From: Isoetes taiwanensis
Taxonomy: Eukaryota > Streptophyta > Lycopodiopsida > Isoetales > Isoetaceae
Assembly (NCBI GenBank): GCA_021234155.1
Contig: JAJEKV010000096.1
Coordinates: 96,001-160,000, forward strand
Reading direction: 5' to 3'
Length of the DNA: 64,000 nucleotides
Shown here: piece by piece, positions 1 through 9,720 of the stretch
Layout: each line of letters begins with the position of its first letter
Numbering within the stretch: the stretch's first letter is position 1
The notes under the pieces: model-generated
The model's input: only the letters and a program-made list of their open reading frames with translations
Database searches by the model: none
Told to the model about the DNA's origin: nothing
Translations under genes and position numbers: made by a program

Positions 1-244
1 TTTTCATACTTGATCCCTGCTTAGTCTAATAGCTCTGCCACCTTAACTATGTCTTCACACTGTCATTTTCACAGCAGAAAAAAAACTTCAGCTAAACACA
101 GACGTATTCTGCAACATGAAACTAACTGCATTGAGGAATAGGTTAAAATTGTTCACCTGAAAAGAAGCTTCAAGATACTTTCCCTCGTTCTACACCAATC
201 CTTGTACTGATTCGGAAATATGCATAATAAAATCAGGGGCCTTA

Positions 245-676
245 ATGGAAGACAATTCCGGCCTAGATTTTGAATTTGCAACTCCGGGACTAAGCCAATG
301 GAATGATGCATTAAATGGGTTCATGAAGGCAGCAGAAGAACTGATACAAGATGGCACGATTCGCACACTTTCTCCCAAAACTCCAACTGAAGCCGGAAGC
401 AAGGGAAGGAAGATTTCGGAGTATTTAAAGTTCCATCAAACTCTTGAAGATAAAGATTTGCATGGCGGAGCTATTGATCTTTCGCGCAAAAAGAACAAGA
501 GCTGGAAGGAGATCCTGGGATTTAAAAAGCCCAAACTTTTTAGGTACAATTCTGCAAGCAGAGCAGAGATGCCCACTTCAGAATGTGCAGCAAGAGTGGA
601 ATCTGATTCAAAATTTAATGCTGGGTTGAATAAGGCAAGATTTTTGCCTCAGAACTGCCGGATATCCCTTCTCTGA
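245..676 (+). CDS. Hypothetical protein, DUF1645/MAKR-like N-terminus
   Basis: This 143-codon ORF has a plausible plant coding composition. Its start reads DFEF, then about 20 residues later [16 protein letters not shown]. That arrangement, an acidic-aromatic DFEF followed by a short (A)EEL..DG.IR.L motif, recalls plant DUF1645 and membrane-associated kinase regulator proteins, in which ADELF..G.I/LRPL follows FEF. A basic [18 protein letters not shown] segment lies near the middle, as serine/lysine-rich tails do in that family. The family match is from memory of motifs, not an alignment. The ORF ends exactly where an antisense dynein exon begins, so its last residues may be junction sequence and the gene may be a truncated or captured fragment. 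No introns, promoter or expression signal were identified. Confidence 0.35.
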   Translation: MEDNSGLDFEFATPGLSQWNDALNGFMKAAEELIQDGTIRTLSPKTPTEAGSKGRKISEYLKFHQTLEDKDLHGGAIDLSRKKNKSWKEILGFKKPKLFRYNSASRAEMPTSECAARVESDSKFNAGLNKARFLPQNCRISLL

Positions 677-889
677 GATCAGTGCATAATCTGGAACCAT
701 CATTGCAACTGTGCGGAACAAAGCTTTTAAATTGTCGGGGAGCTCTGAGCGCCCAGCATAGCCTGGATTCATGGTAATGAAGACACTACATGTCCGTTTT
801 AAAGTAAGCTTCACGCCTTCAAAAGCCTTCAGATTTGCTGCTTTAGCTCGTTGAATAGTCAATATTTGTTGAGCAATCACACTAAGAAC
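675..889 (-). CDS. Axonemal dynein heavy chain, single AAA1 exon (partial)
   Basis: Read on the minus strand, this segment encodes [16 protein letters not shown] followed by [19 protein letters not shown] and [14 protein letters not shown]. This is the stretch of the dynein motor AAA1 domain just after Walker B (CFDEFNRI, expected on the preceding exon), and it includes the sensor-1 region around NPGYAGR. A splice acceptor (tatag) precedes VLSV at 890-891. After LISE the family normally continues with an I(S/M)LYSxGF stretch. Here it changes to unrelated KGYPAV with no GT donor at that point, so the downstream boundary is broken or is a junction. No other dynein exon was found in the window. 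Axonemal dyneins power flagella and are kept only in plants with motile sperm. The family call is firm; whether this is a live exon or a captured fragment is open. Confidence 0.85.
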
Positions 890-2760
890 CTATACGCAAA
901 GATTGGCTATGGCCCTATTTGGACTGGCAGCAGTGCAGCTGGAGGCGAATCTGAAGATCTGGCCATCGTGGAGCTGGAGGCGGCAAGGCGAACCTAGAGC
1001 GCAGTGGAGATGGAGATGGAAGCTGCAATCGACCGGCCGCTGTGGCCTTGAATTTCGGCGGCAAGAGGAAGGCGCCATATCCCGAAACAAACAATAAAAA
1101 GCAGTTCAATTCCACCAATAGGATGTTAGGACGAAGATCACCATCTTAACCGTCTATTTGAATTCATCTCCGCGGTTCATCTCTATTAAATATAAATTTC
1201 GTAGGTTATGATAATGTTAAATTAAATATAAATTTCGTAGGTTATGAAAATGTTAAATGTTTGTTGGTTTTTATAACCTTGTTTTATCACTTTACTCTGT
1301 TACAAAAAAAGATGTCCTTGTATGGTGGCATGGTCACGGAAACCACATTACGGTGTGGACCGGTGGGGCCCCACAATCGGTGGCAGTCGGAAAGGGGTCA
1401 TTGGCCACACCGAAATGTGGAACCGGTGGCCGTATCACCACAACATGGGAATGGGGAGCTAATTTGCCCATCTGCCCCCATCTTTTTTCAGCGAAGGTCT
1501 GTCTATGGCGGTGGGCGGCTATGGCGGTGGGCAGCCCTTGGAGCTTGCTGTGATGCCGCTTTGTAGCCCCTGGCACTCGATGGCTATGGCACCTGCCCTA
1601 TTTCGCAGTACGAGTAGGATTTGCTTTAGATTTTTCAAGGATCTTTGCAAGTTTTTTCTCATGAATTGCTTAGGAATGTGTTCATTTAATTTTCTTGACT
1701 CTTTGGTGGAATTTATGGGTCTTTCCAGCCAATGCCGGGCATTTGCAAAAGCTTGACGAAGCTGCAGAAAGGTTTACAGGCCGATCTCATGTATTATGCT
1801 GCCATGCATTCTGCCATCGATGGATCTTCCAAGTTTTTCTTCCAAGCTTAGAATCTCTTAAATTTTTCGTTGTTTTTTGCTCTGTTTCAACGCATCTATT
1901 TCTAAAAATTGAATGCACCTTGCATATTCTTCTATAAATCTTTTGGTGCAGCATAAGCTACTTATAGGATTTGCATGTTTTAAGAAGCTCAAAGGACAAA
2001 AGATGATTGTCTTACGTCAATGAATATCAATGTTGTCAGAATATTTGGCACATCATATATTGACATCCCAATTTGAAACCAAATGTGTTTGAAACCAAAT
2101 GTGTTAGTCATACATTGTGATGTGCCACATCTTGGCCTAGTCATTTTCTATCTAAAGTGCATAAAATGCTTAGTCATCATGTCACATACCACATCATCCA
2201 AGGGAATGCCATGTCACCATGGACAAATATGCTTTATTTTTAAGTTGAAAAGTTGTCTAGGCAAATTCTTTGGTTTTCAAGCCCTTCATCTTTTCACACC
2301 TCACCACTCATCTTTGCCACCTCACCATACTCATGCCATGTCATCTCCCATAATTTTTGCAAAGAATGAAGTTTGCTTGCTGTTTCGAAGCAACCTCAAC
2401 ATTTCTAGCGCCATATCATTGCCATTTCACCTTATGTGCCACTATTCTACTCTGCTTTGCCACTCTGCAACGAAGCATATTTCAACCACAACCCGTGAAA
2501 CATCGGATACCGCATGATGATGTGGCATGCCATTGGTGATATGTCATGTGCATGATGATGTTGCATGCCATTGATGACATGCCATGCCAAGTAAGCAAGG
2601 CCAACTTTTGACCGCAAAGTTGGATCAAACTTGTGAAAATAGAGACCGCAAAGAAATTGCACGCTTTGTTAATAGAAGTCCTTAAGATCTCAAGAACAAA
2701 TATTCAATTTCTTACTCTCCTTAATATCTAGTTTAACCCCCCAATGAAGTTCTCTAACTA
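890..2760. other. Gene-poor stretch, no recognised gene
   Basis: No open frame here resembles a known protein. The region holds a 35-bp direct duplication at 1185-1255, an interval near 1330-1450 with several short inverted GTGG/CCAC words, and low-grade repeats of CATGCCA/TGGCATG near 2180-2590. Nothing else could be supported. Confidence 0.5.
1185..1255 (+). repeat. Direct tandem duplication, 35-36 bp x 2
   Basis: Two adjacent near-identical copies start with attaaatataaatttcgtag and end with aatgtta. They differ at about one position, indicating a recent local duplication. Confidence 0.85.
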
Positions 2761-2899
2761 CATCATGAGTCATGGTTTATTGTGCTAGTTTTGCATTGAG
2801 CAAGAATACACGTTAAATGTATTTCCGGCAAAGATCTTTTTTCTCCAGAGTTCATAAATAGTAGAATATAAAACAAGTGTAGTACAGGAAGCGTACTAC

Positions 2900-2994
2900 T
2901 TTGTCCGGATTCTATTCTATTCGGATGATGTCTCAATGCTAGTTTTTGACATGCCTTTTTAATCTCAGTAGCTGTTGAGGATGGCTCAATTCCA
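2900..2994 (-). pseudogene. Decayed J-domain (DnaJ) exon, HPD changed to HPN
   Basis: After an acceptor-like ttgcag at 2995-3000, the minus strand encodes GIEPSSTATEIKKACQKLAL then RHHPNRIESGQ, followed by a possible GT donor at 2898-2899. This is the helix I/helix II part of a J domain, normally LGI..SATxxEIKKAYRKLALxxHPDKN. The invariant HPD tripeptide that stimulates Hsp70 ATPase reads HPN, and the usual Tyr of KKAYRKLA is Cys. Both changes argue for loss of function. No flanking DnaJ exons were recognised. It is unrelated in sequence detail to the intact J-protein gene at 15195-15800. Confidence 0.5.
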
Positions 2995-3047
2995 CTGCAA
3001 AAACAACAATTAATAAGGACCATAAACACATCTAAGTTTTGAGGCAA

Positions 3048-3636
3048 ACAGAATTGACTACAATATGTGCTCCCACCAAAAATGAATTAAGGGAAAGAGA
3101 CATCACTGAAGAGTATTAGTGGTCAACTGCATCTTCAACTATTTTTCTGCCTTGGCCAAGCGTTCATAAGCCTTCCCCAAGTCTTGCTGCATATGGTGAG
3201 ATTTATTTGAAGTTGTTACATTATTTCCTTTGAGCATTCTTGTTGCTCTTCAGGAAGACTAATCAAATGCAATGTTAACCATGTCGGCACCATGTCTTGG
3301 CCATAATCAATTTTTAACCTAAAGGTTTACACATGCTCTAAATCGATATCCAGAAGTGACAGAAGGTTTTCAAAGGTTAGAAATACACCAGATTTCTAAA
3401 ACTATTAAACTTTTATCAAGGTCATAAGCTTATGACACTTTGAGGCCAAAGGCAACGTTCCCATGTGGTTGCCTCACTTGACTTCGAAAAAAAAAAGTCG
3501 TAGTCCAGGTCACGCAATACCAACACAACTTAACTTTGCGACGTGGCAAAGTTTTTTTCTCGAAGCTAACTCCGAATTTTCAGAAAGGGCGGAGGATTTC
3601 TGAAATCTTCAGTCGACACCTTGATTTCTCTCTAGC
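3048..3636. other. No recognised feature
   Basis: AT-rich sequence without a supportable ORF; nothing could be annotated beyond the Helitron terminus that begins at its right edge. Confidence 0.4.
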
Positions 3637-3682
3637 CTAGCGTAACGGTGCCCAGCGTTGCTGGGAATAAGTTGAGAACCTA
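3637..3682 (-). mobile_element. Helitron 3' terminus (degenerate), minus strand
   Basis: On the minus strand the sequence reads a hairpin CCCAGC-AAC-GCTGGG (3665-3651), a 10-nt spacer, then CTAG (3640-3637). A GC-rich hairpin about 10 nt before CTRR is the signature of a Helitron 3' end. The 30 or so bases upstream of the hairpin match the better-preserved terminus at 18546-18590. The base after CTAG is G rather than the expected T, so this end is worn or displaced. The element body would extend to the right; its 5' end was not located. Confidence 0.5.
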
Positions 3683-4777
3683 TGTGAATGAAAACTGGTT
3701 CAGCTCAAACTCCTTAGCATAAATCTAATATAGTTAGGCAAATCCATAAAGAAGTTTATCATTGCCATAAAGAAGTTTTATGATTGGTTGTCACGTACTC
3801 TAGTACGGTTCTCAAAACCTAAGTTGCTATGGATTATTTTCGTAGCCACTGCCAGCACAATGGAATTTTCTTGCTCAGAAGTGTTGTTTTGGGAATTGGT
3901 TGGTGAAAGACATGCCCTTGGTTTACTATTTACAATGAATATTACATTGCAAGACTACTGGATGCACCTTGCACTCCAACCAATATCTATTAGAAAATGA
4001 TTGCAAAATGGATGTGAGTATCAATTTTTCTATTTTAAAGGATTTGAAGCATTGTTGTGAGCCTCCTTAAAAATCTAGTGAGAATTATAAGTCGTATAAA
4101 GGGGACCACTGCTCTAGCAGAAATATACATGCTAAACTTTTTCTTACAAAAGGGTACCAATTGTATACAAAATATCCTGACTAAATTCTCAGCTTCGCTT
4201 ATGTTACTTAGAAATGTGTAATAGGTCTCCAGGTTAAAATTTACATGTTATAGGAATATGCATCCACATTTTGGTACATTAATGTCAAAATGAGAAGTTT
4301 ATAAGAGTATCCTTCAGAATACAAATAACATAAACCTTTAATCACAGAGAGCAGCTTTGCAGTTCTTAAGCCTAGAATCTGGACAAAAAGGCTTGAAATC
4401 ATCTCAGAAGGAGGATGAAGGATGATTCCAAGATATAGTACCCCCATATGATCCGTTGCAAGTTGATGCACAGGCCATGGAGAGATATCTTAGATTTCTT
4501 AATGCACATGAACTTCTAGGGAACTCTTCACCGATATTAGGCTTTGTTCATCCTTTTCCTTGACGTCCATAAAATAACCATAAAACTAAGGCTCTCTGCA
4601 CATTCTAGATCTGCATTTTCTTGTAGGTTCTTTCACCTTCCAACTCCATATGCATCCACCTTGAAAAATTAAAGTCAGACATCATTTTCAGCATGTATCT
4701 TTAATCTACAACCTGTTGAAGCGTGAAGTATACCATATATAGATGCATTAACTGCCAAGGCATTAACCATTTTATAA

Positions 4778-5046
4778 AAGATCCTAACAGTAAAGATGTT
4801 TGAATCAATGGTTCCAGAAACATGAACTCCCTACAATCACAACTATGTGAAACTTCAAATGCCTGAAATTTGTATTAGAAAATTGGCTTAATAGGCAAAT
4901 CGTCAAGCATGTCAAGAAGATCCTAACACTAAAGATGCTCGAATAAATAGTTCCAGAAACATGAACTCCCTACAATCACAACTATGTGAAACTTCAAATG
5001 CATGAAATTTGTATTGGCTTATAGAGCAAATCGTCAAGCATGTCAA
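4778..5046 (+). repeat. Direct tandem duplication, ~135 bp x 2
   Basis: Two adjacent copies (about 4778-4916 and 4917-5046) begin aagatcctaacactaaagatg and end gcaaatcgtcaagcatgtcaa, with a small internal deletion in the second copy. No coding capacity. Confidence 0.85.
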
Positions 5047-6319
5047 TCCAACAAAGACGCCAACTTAGCATGAGCCCTTACCTTTTTGTTTGTAAAAGAA
5101 TCTCAGCTCCCCTTAGCATTATGAGCAATACTCTTCATTTTGATTGATTAGACACCATGTGCTAACCTGCATAAATTAACTTTTTCTTTCATATAAACAA
5201 TAACATGAGACTGGTAGAAAAAATTGCAAGAAAAATACCTGGATAATATAATGTTAGATGAGACAGCATATCTGCATTTGCAAACAGAGGGCACAAAGAG
5301 CCAGCAAAGGCAATATCAAACATCCAAGAATGCTTGGAGAAGAACCCTAGATCCATGGTAACTTGCTACAGACCAAGAAAATGCTTGCAATCGTCTAGCT
5401 TCAACGGTCAAACTCCTTCTTTTCCTAGAATCTCTAAGGAAAGAATCTTAAAATATATAAGCTCTTCCATCTTTTGGTAGATAACGCAGGAAGACTTGCA
5501 TTTTAGCTCAAACCCCTAAATGCCAAATTTGTCTTCCTTCCTTAAAAACTAAAAATAAAACCTATGAAAACATGCAGTTGTAAAAGTGTACACAGCACAT
5601 GAGTTTGCACAGGTCGGGTGTTGTAGACAAAGCAACCCTGAATACGAAATAATATGTACAACAATGAGTTTGCTCAGGTCAGATTGGTCTGTGGATATAA
5701 AGCAACCCTGGATAAGTAACCCAAAGAGCTGAGAACTATTGTGTAGATGCCAAAGAGCTTCTCTACCTGCATATTTGTGCACCTTAGAGCTAAGTCTGGA
5801 ATCTTGAAGCAACAGAAGATCACGTCTGAAGGAACCAAAGCAGCTGCTCACAGGCCGAATCAAAGGCAAGGGGCATCAGAATAAAAAAGAAAGGAGTTCA
5901 GAATGTTGGAGTGCTCTGCTCCAAATGGCATCAGCCCTAGTTTTCATAATCAAATCAGCCATAGCATGCCGATTTTACTCCCTCTAAACTTTTAATCGAC
6001 CGTTCTTTGGTCGCCTGTTCTCTGATTGTGTCTGCTTTGTCTCCAAATGACCTAACAAAGGTCATAGACCAAAGCGGACAGCTTTTAGAAAATGGGGCGA
6101 AGCATAGATGTCGTTGTTGCCATATGCAGTGCAAGCCTCAGGTAAACGAAGCAATCCAAGCCCGCACAAAATGAATCGAAAAAGAGACGGACCATAGCCA
6201 ACCAAAAGCGCAAGGAAGAAACCCTAAAGCAAGGTAAAACCTTAAAAAAACATAAATCTAAGCTGTCAATTTTGTCGATCAATCTAAACCATTGGATTTA
6301 GGGCTGGATCCATTCAACA
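5047..6319. other. Non-coding stretch with a small duplication
   Basis: No recognisable ORF. An imperfect ~66-bp duplication lies at about 5597-5720, with the shared words gagtttgcwcaggtc and aaagcaaccctg. Nothing else is supportable. Confidence 0.4.
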
Positions 6320-6711
6320 CACTATAACATTATAATATAGGATAGCGCCTAGAAAAGCACCATCTGACGATTAGTCTGATGCAATATCTGACGAATAGTC
6401 TGACGCAAAATCTGATGATATATCTGACGTTATATCTGACGCATTTTCTGACGATTATTCTGACGCATATTCTGACGCAAATTCTGACGCTTTTTCTGAC
6501 GATACATATTTGACGTATATTCTGACGATTAATGTGACGCTTAACCTGACGAAGGCTTCTGACGATTTATGTGACGATATGTCTGACGTAGTATCATTAA
6601 AAGCATCAAAATAGTAATCGTCAGTACATTCGTCAGCCTGTACGTCAGGCAAAAATCTCTCTAGACAGTCTGACGATTTTTCTGACAAAAAATGCTCATT
6701 CTCTTGTAGTG
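6320..6711. mobile_element. Small non-autonomous CACTA-like element
   Basis: The right end on the minus strand begins CACTACAAGAG at 6711, the classic start of plant CACTA (En/Spm) transposons. The left end begins CACTATAACA at 6320, a weaker match. Between them lie about twenty copies of TCTGACG/CGTCAGA, consistent with the subterminal transposase-binding repeats of this superfamily. No transposase is encoded. A matching 3-bp target duplication was not identified, so the left boundary is uncertain. Confidence 0.55.
6363..6687. repeat. Array of ~20 TCTGACG motifs, ~12-bp phased
   Basis: TCTGACG recurs roughly every 12 bp from 6363 to about 6590, then three CGTCAG copies appear in the opposite orientation, then TCTGACG again near 6670. 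The spacers are AT-rich and variable, so it is the motif rather than a unit sequence that is conserved. The 77-codon minus-strand ORF over this array is a by-product of the repeat. Confidence 0.85.
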
Positions 6712-6859
6712 GTTGGATCTAACCGTTGAAGTTATTTTTCACGAATGTAAAACAATACGATACATTCCCAAAGTTGAGCACACAAACAATATTCCAGGTG
6801 GTGGTGCTTTGCTTAAGAAATAGCCTCAAAAAGACCATACTTCCTTAAGAAATACGCCA

Positions 6860-7540
6860 CTTCAGAAAACCACACTTCTGTAAAAAAAACAGCCACTTAA
6901 AAACTACACCTACTTAAAAACTACACCTCAAAAAACCATACTTACTTTAAAAAATAGCTACGTAAAAACTATACCTAGTTATATAAACCACACCAAAAAA
7001 AATCATATTTCCTTAAAAATAGCTTCTTAAACACTACATCTAGTTATAAACTACACCACTTCAGAAAACCATACTTCACTAAAAAATAGCCACCTAAAAA
7101 CTACACCTGCTAATAAACCACACTTCAAAAAACAATACTTCTTTAAAAAACAGCTATTTAAAAACTACACCCACTTATAAACGACACCTCAAAAAACAAC
7201 ACCTCGATTAAAAAAATCATACCACTTCAGAAAACCATACTTCCTTAAAAAACAACCACTTAAAAACTATACCTCCTTATAAACCACACTTCAAAAAACT
7301 ATACTTCCATAAAAAACGACTACTTAAAAACTACACCTAGTTATAAACTACACCTCAAAAAACAACACCTTCTTAAAAACAACACCCCCTTAAAAAAATA
7401 AACAACACTTCTTTTAAAAAAAACGACACCTCAAAAAAAGACCACACCTTCAAAAAAAAAAAAACTATAGCTCCATAAAAAAAACTACACCGCCTCCTTA
7501 ATAAACCACACCTCCACATAACCACATGTAGATTTTTTGG
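6860..7540. repeat. Degenerate A/C-rich short repeat
   Basis: Words such as cttaaaaactacacc, aaaaaaccatacttcc and ttataaaccacacc recur every 20-40 bp in a strongly C-and-A biased strand with very little G. It looks like an eroded minisatellite and codes for nothing. Confidence 0.7.
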
Positions 7541-8811
7541 AACAACGACATGTGGTCTTTTTGTTACTGTTGTTTTTAGGTGTTGACCCAGAATTGGGGT
7601 GGTAGTGAAGCAAAATCAAACAGTGCACAATAAAACATGTTTTGATTCACATTCTTTCCATTTTCTGTGAATGCTTTCTGACTGCTGGAAGATTCATAAC
7701 CTTCACCTTCTAACTTTGGCAGATCCACCCATAAATCTTTTCAATAATCAAAGCTTACTGATTGTTGTAAGGTTCTTAATCTTCACCTTCTAACTTTGAC
7801 GGATCCAGCCATAGATCTGTTTAATAAATCAAAGTTGAATGCAATAAATTTATTGAATTTCCAAAAACCTGTAAAAATCTAAAATCTCACTGCCAAAAAT
7901 CTAAAATCTCACTGCCAAAATACTCGTGTTTAAAATGTAAAGAGGCATCTCTACACTGTGTAGTATGTTTAATAGTTTACAAAGTAAACAACAAACATGC
8001 AGTGCACAATGAAATCGATCATCTAATCAAACATGCTAATCATCGACAACAAAATTTGAAAGCAGCAAAGAAAACCTAGGAAAAGGACAAAGACGAAACT
8101 ATATTTTTTTGCTAAAAAATTGTTCTGGTAGCATAAGATACATGTACAAATTTAAGTGGAAATTGGGCCAATCTTAGAGCACCCAGGACGTACATGCTGA
8201 AAAACCCTCAGGTGAATTGATTCCACGGAATCCATTTACAGAGGCAAGAATATTTCTCAATTTTCGGCACAAAAAGAAGAGTAAAGCTATGTCTACTTTA
8301 AAGGATTACTATCGGATTTGTGCATATGGTAAAGAACAACAGAATACCTGGCAAATGGAAAATGGCAAACCATATCAGTAATTCCAAGCTTCAAGCATCC
8401 GAAATGGGTGCCTCAAACTTGTTGTTCAAGCTCACCTTTAACATTCTTCAAAGCTGCATAATAGAAAACAATAGCATCATCCTTAATCATGGAGATTTAA
8501 GGGAAAGAATTAAGAGGAACGGTTTTCAAGAAATGTATAGATTTATTCTTGTTAACTCCATCAGAAGTTATGCTCGTTAGAAACAACTGGAATTCCCGCC
8601 TTCAACAGCTCAAAAAAGGTCTGCTATAAACTTAAAAAACAAAGGGCCACGGTCTTACCTAAAGGATTCTAAAGCAGATAGTCTTTAGGTCGGCTGACAA
8701 ACTGGAGTTTTAAGAATGCCTGGCCATTACAAAACCTCTGTATGAGCCTCGAACAGAGCGTTAAGAAGCTCCAAATAATGCGGGCATGATAATGCCAATG
8801 CCAAAGCCAAA
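7541..8811. other. Non-coding stretch with minor duplications
   Basis: Contains an imperfect ~84-bp duplication near 7640-7815 (shared cttcaccttctaactttg) and a 24-bp duplication at about 7876-7920 (aaaatctaaaatctcactgcc). The 86-codon plus-strand ORF at 8320-8580 has no recognisable motif and is not called as a gene. Confidence 0.45.
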
Positions 8812-8819
8812 GCCAAAGC
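8812..8819 (+). repeat. Left 8-bp target site duplication of hAT element
   Basis: gccaaagc, repeated exactly at 9713-9720. The local (GCCAAA)n run makes a chance match somewhat easier, but the terminal inverted repeats support it. Confidence 0.8.
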
Positions 8820-9712
8820 CAGGGTGTTTTTTAGTGGCCCCGGCGGGCCAGTTGGCCACACATTCACATATTTTATAAAATAGTCGGCCCCGCCGGAGTA
8901 GGGTGCATTCTCACCATGAGGTGGTGGCCAGTTCAAAGCACCAATTTATTAAATTCACTCCATGAGTGGCCAATTTGATATTTGCCAAATCTTCAATCCC
9001 TTAGGGCGTGACCATTCCAAAAAATTATGCGCACTAGCGACTTGTTGTGATGGTCATTTAAACTATGGAATAATTTTATATTTCTAGGGTTATGGCCAAA
9101 CTCTATTTTGGCCAACTATAGGGATATAATTTTGCCACTCATAGGGAACTAATAGCTTTTCGAGTTTAGCCCAAAAATTCTAAAGGCATTTCTTATAAAA
9201 TACTATCTTTTCTTTGTTTCAAATTTATTTTGATTCAATTTTGCAATTTGCATCCCGAATTTGTTCTTCATCATCCAGCCGAATATGCTCTTCATCGTCC
9301 CAACTCAAATCAAGGTTAATTTCCATTTGCTAAGTACTTGCAGTATGGTTTTCGGTGAGATCCATCCTACCAAATCCATTTGTGCTTTTGCCTACATTCA
9401 ACATGTTTAATACATTCAAATGATCTTAGAGAAGCGTAACATGTATGTTTGTGACAACGACATAGATCATCATAAACTAGACATCATCTTATTGATGTGG
9501 TTATTATCTTCACATGTTAGATGTATGGATGTGGCCCATTCAAAATATTGGAAAAAAATTAGTTCCATAATTTTGCCATTTAAGTTATAACCTCTTGGTG
9601 TAACGATTTGAAAAAGGGCCAGGCCAAACTACACTTAGCAAATTATCCAAGGTAAGTAATGGCCAATATTTTACGCCCCGTCAGATATGTAGGGAGGTTA
9701 AAAAATACCCTG
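8820..9712. mobile_element. hAT-superfamily element (non-autonomous, 893 bp)
   Basis: The element begins CAGGGTGTTTTTTA at 8820 and ends with the inverted form of CAGGGTATTTTTTA at 9712, so the terminal inverted repeat matches at 13 of 14 bases. It is flanked by a perfect 8-bp duplication, gccaaagc, at 8812-8819 and 9713-9720. CAGGG termini plus an 8-bp target duplication are diagnostic of hAT transposons. GGCCA/TGGCC words are frequent inside and may be subterminal binding sites. No transposase ORF is present, so movement would need a transposase in trans. The target duplication lies in a short (GCCAAA)n run. Confidence 0.88.
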
Positions 9713-9720
9713 GCCAAAGC
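9713..9720 (+). repeat. Right 8-bp target site duplication of hAT element
   Basis: gccaaagc, an exact copy of 8812-8819. Confidence 0.8.

Noticed and set aside
6455-6688. 77-codon acidic/Ser-rich ORF on the minus strand
   Set aside because: Arises from the TCTGACG array of a transposon end.
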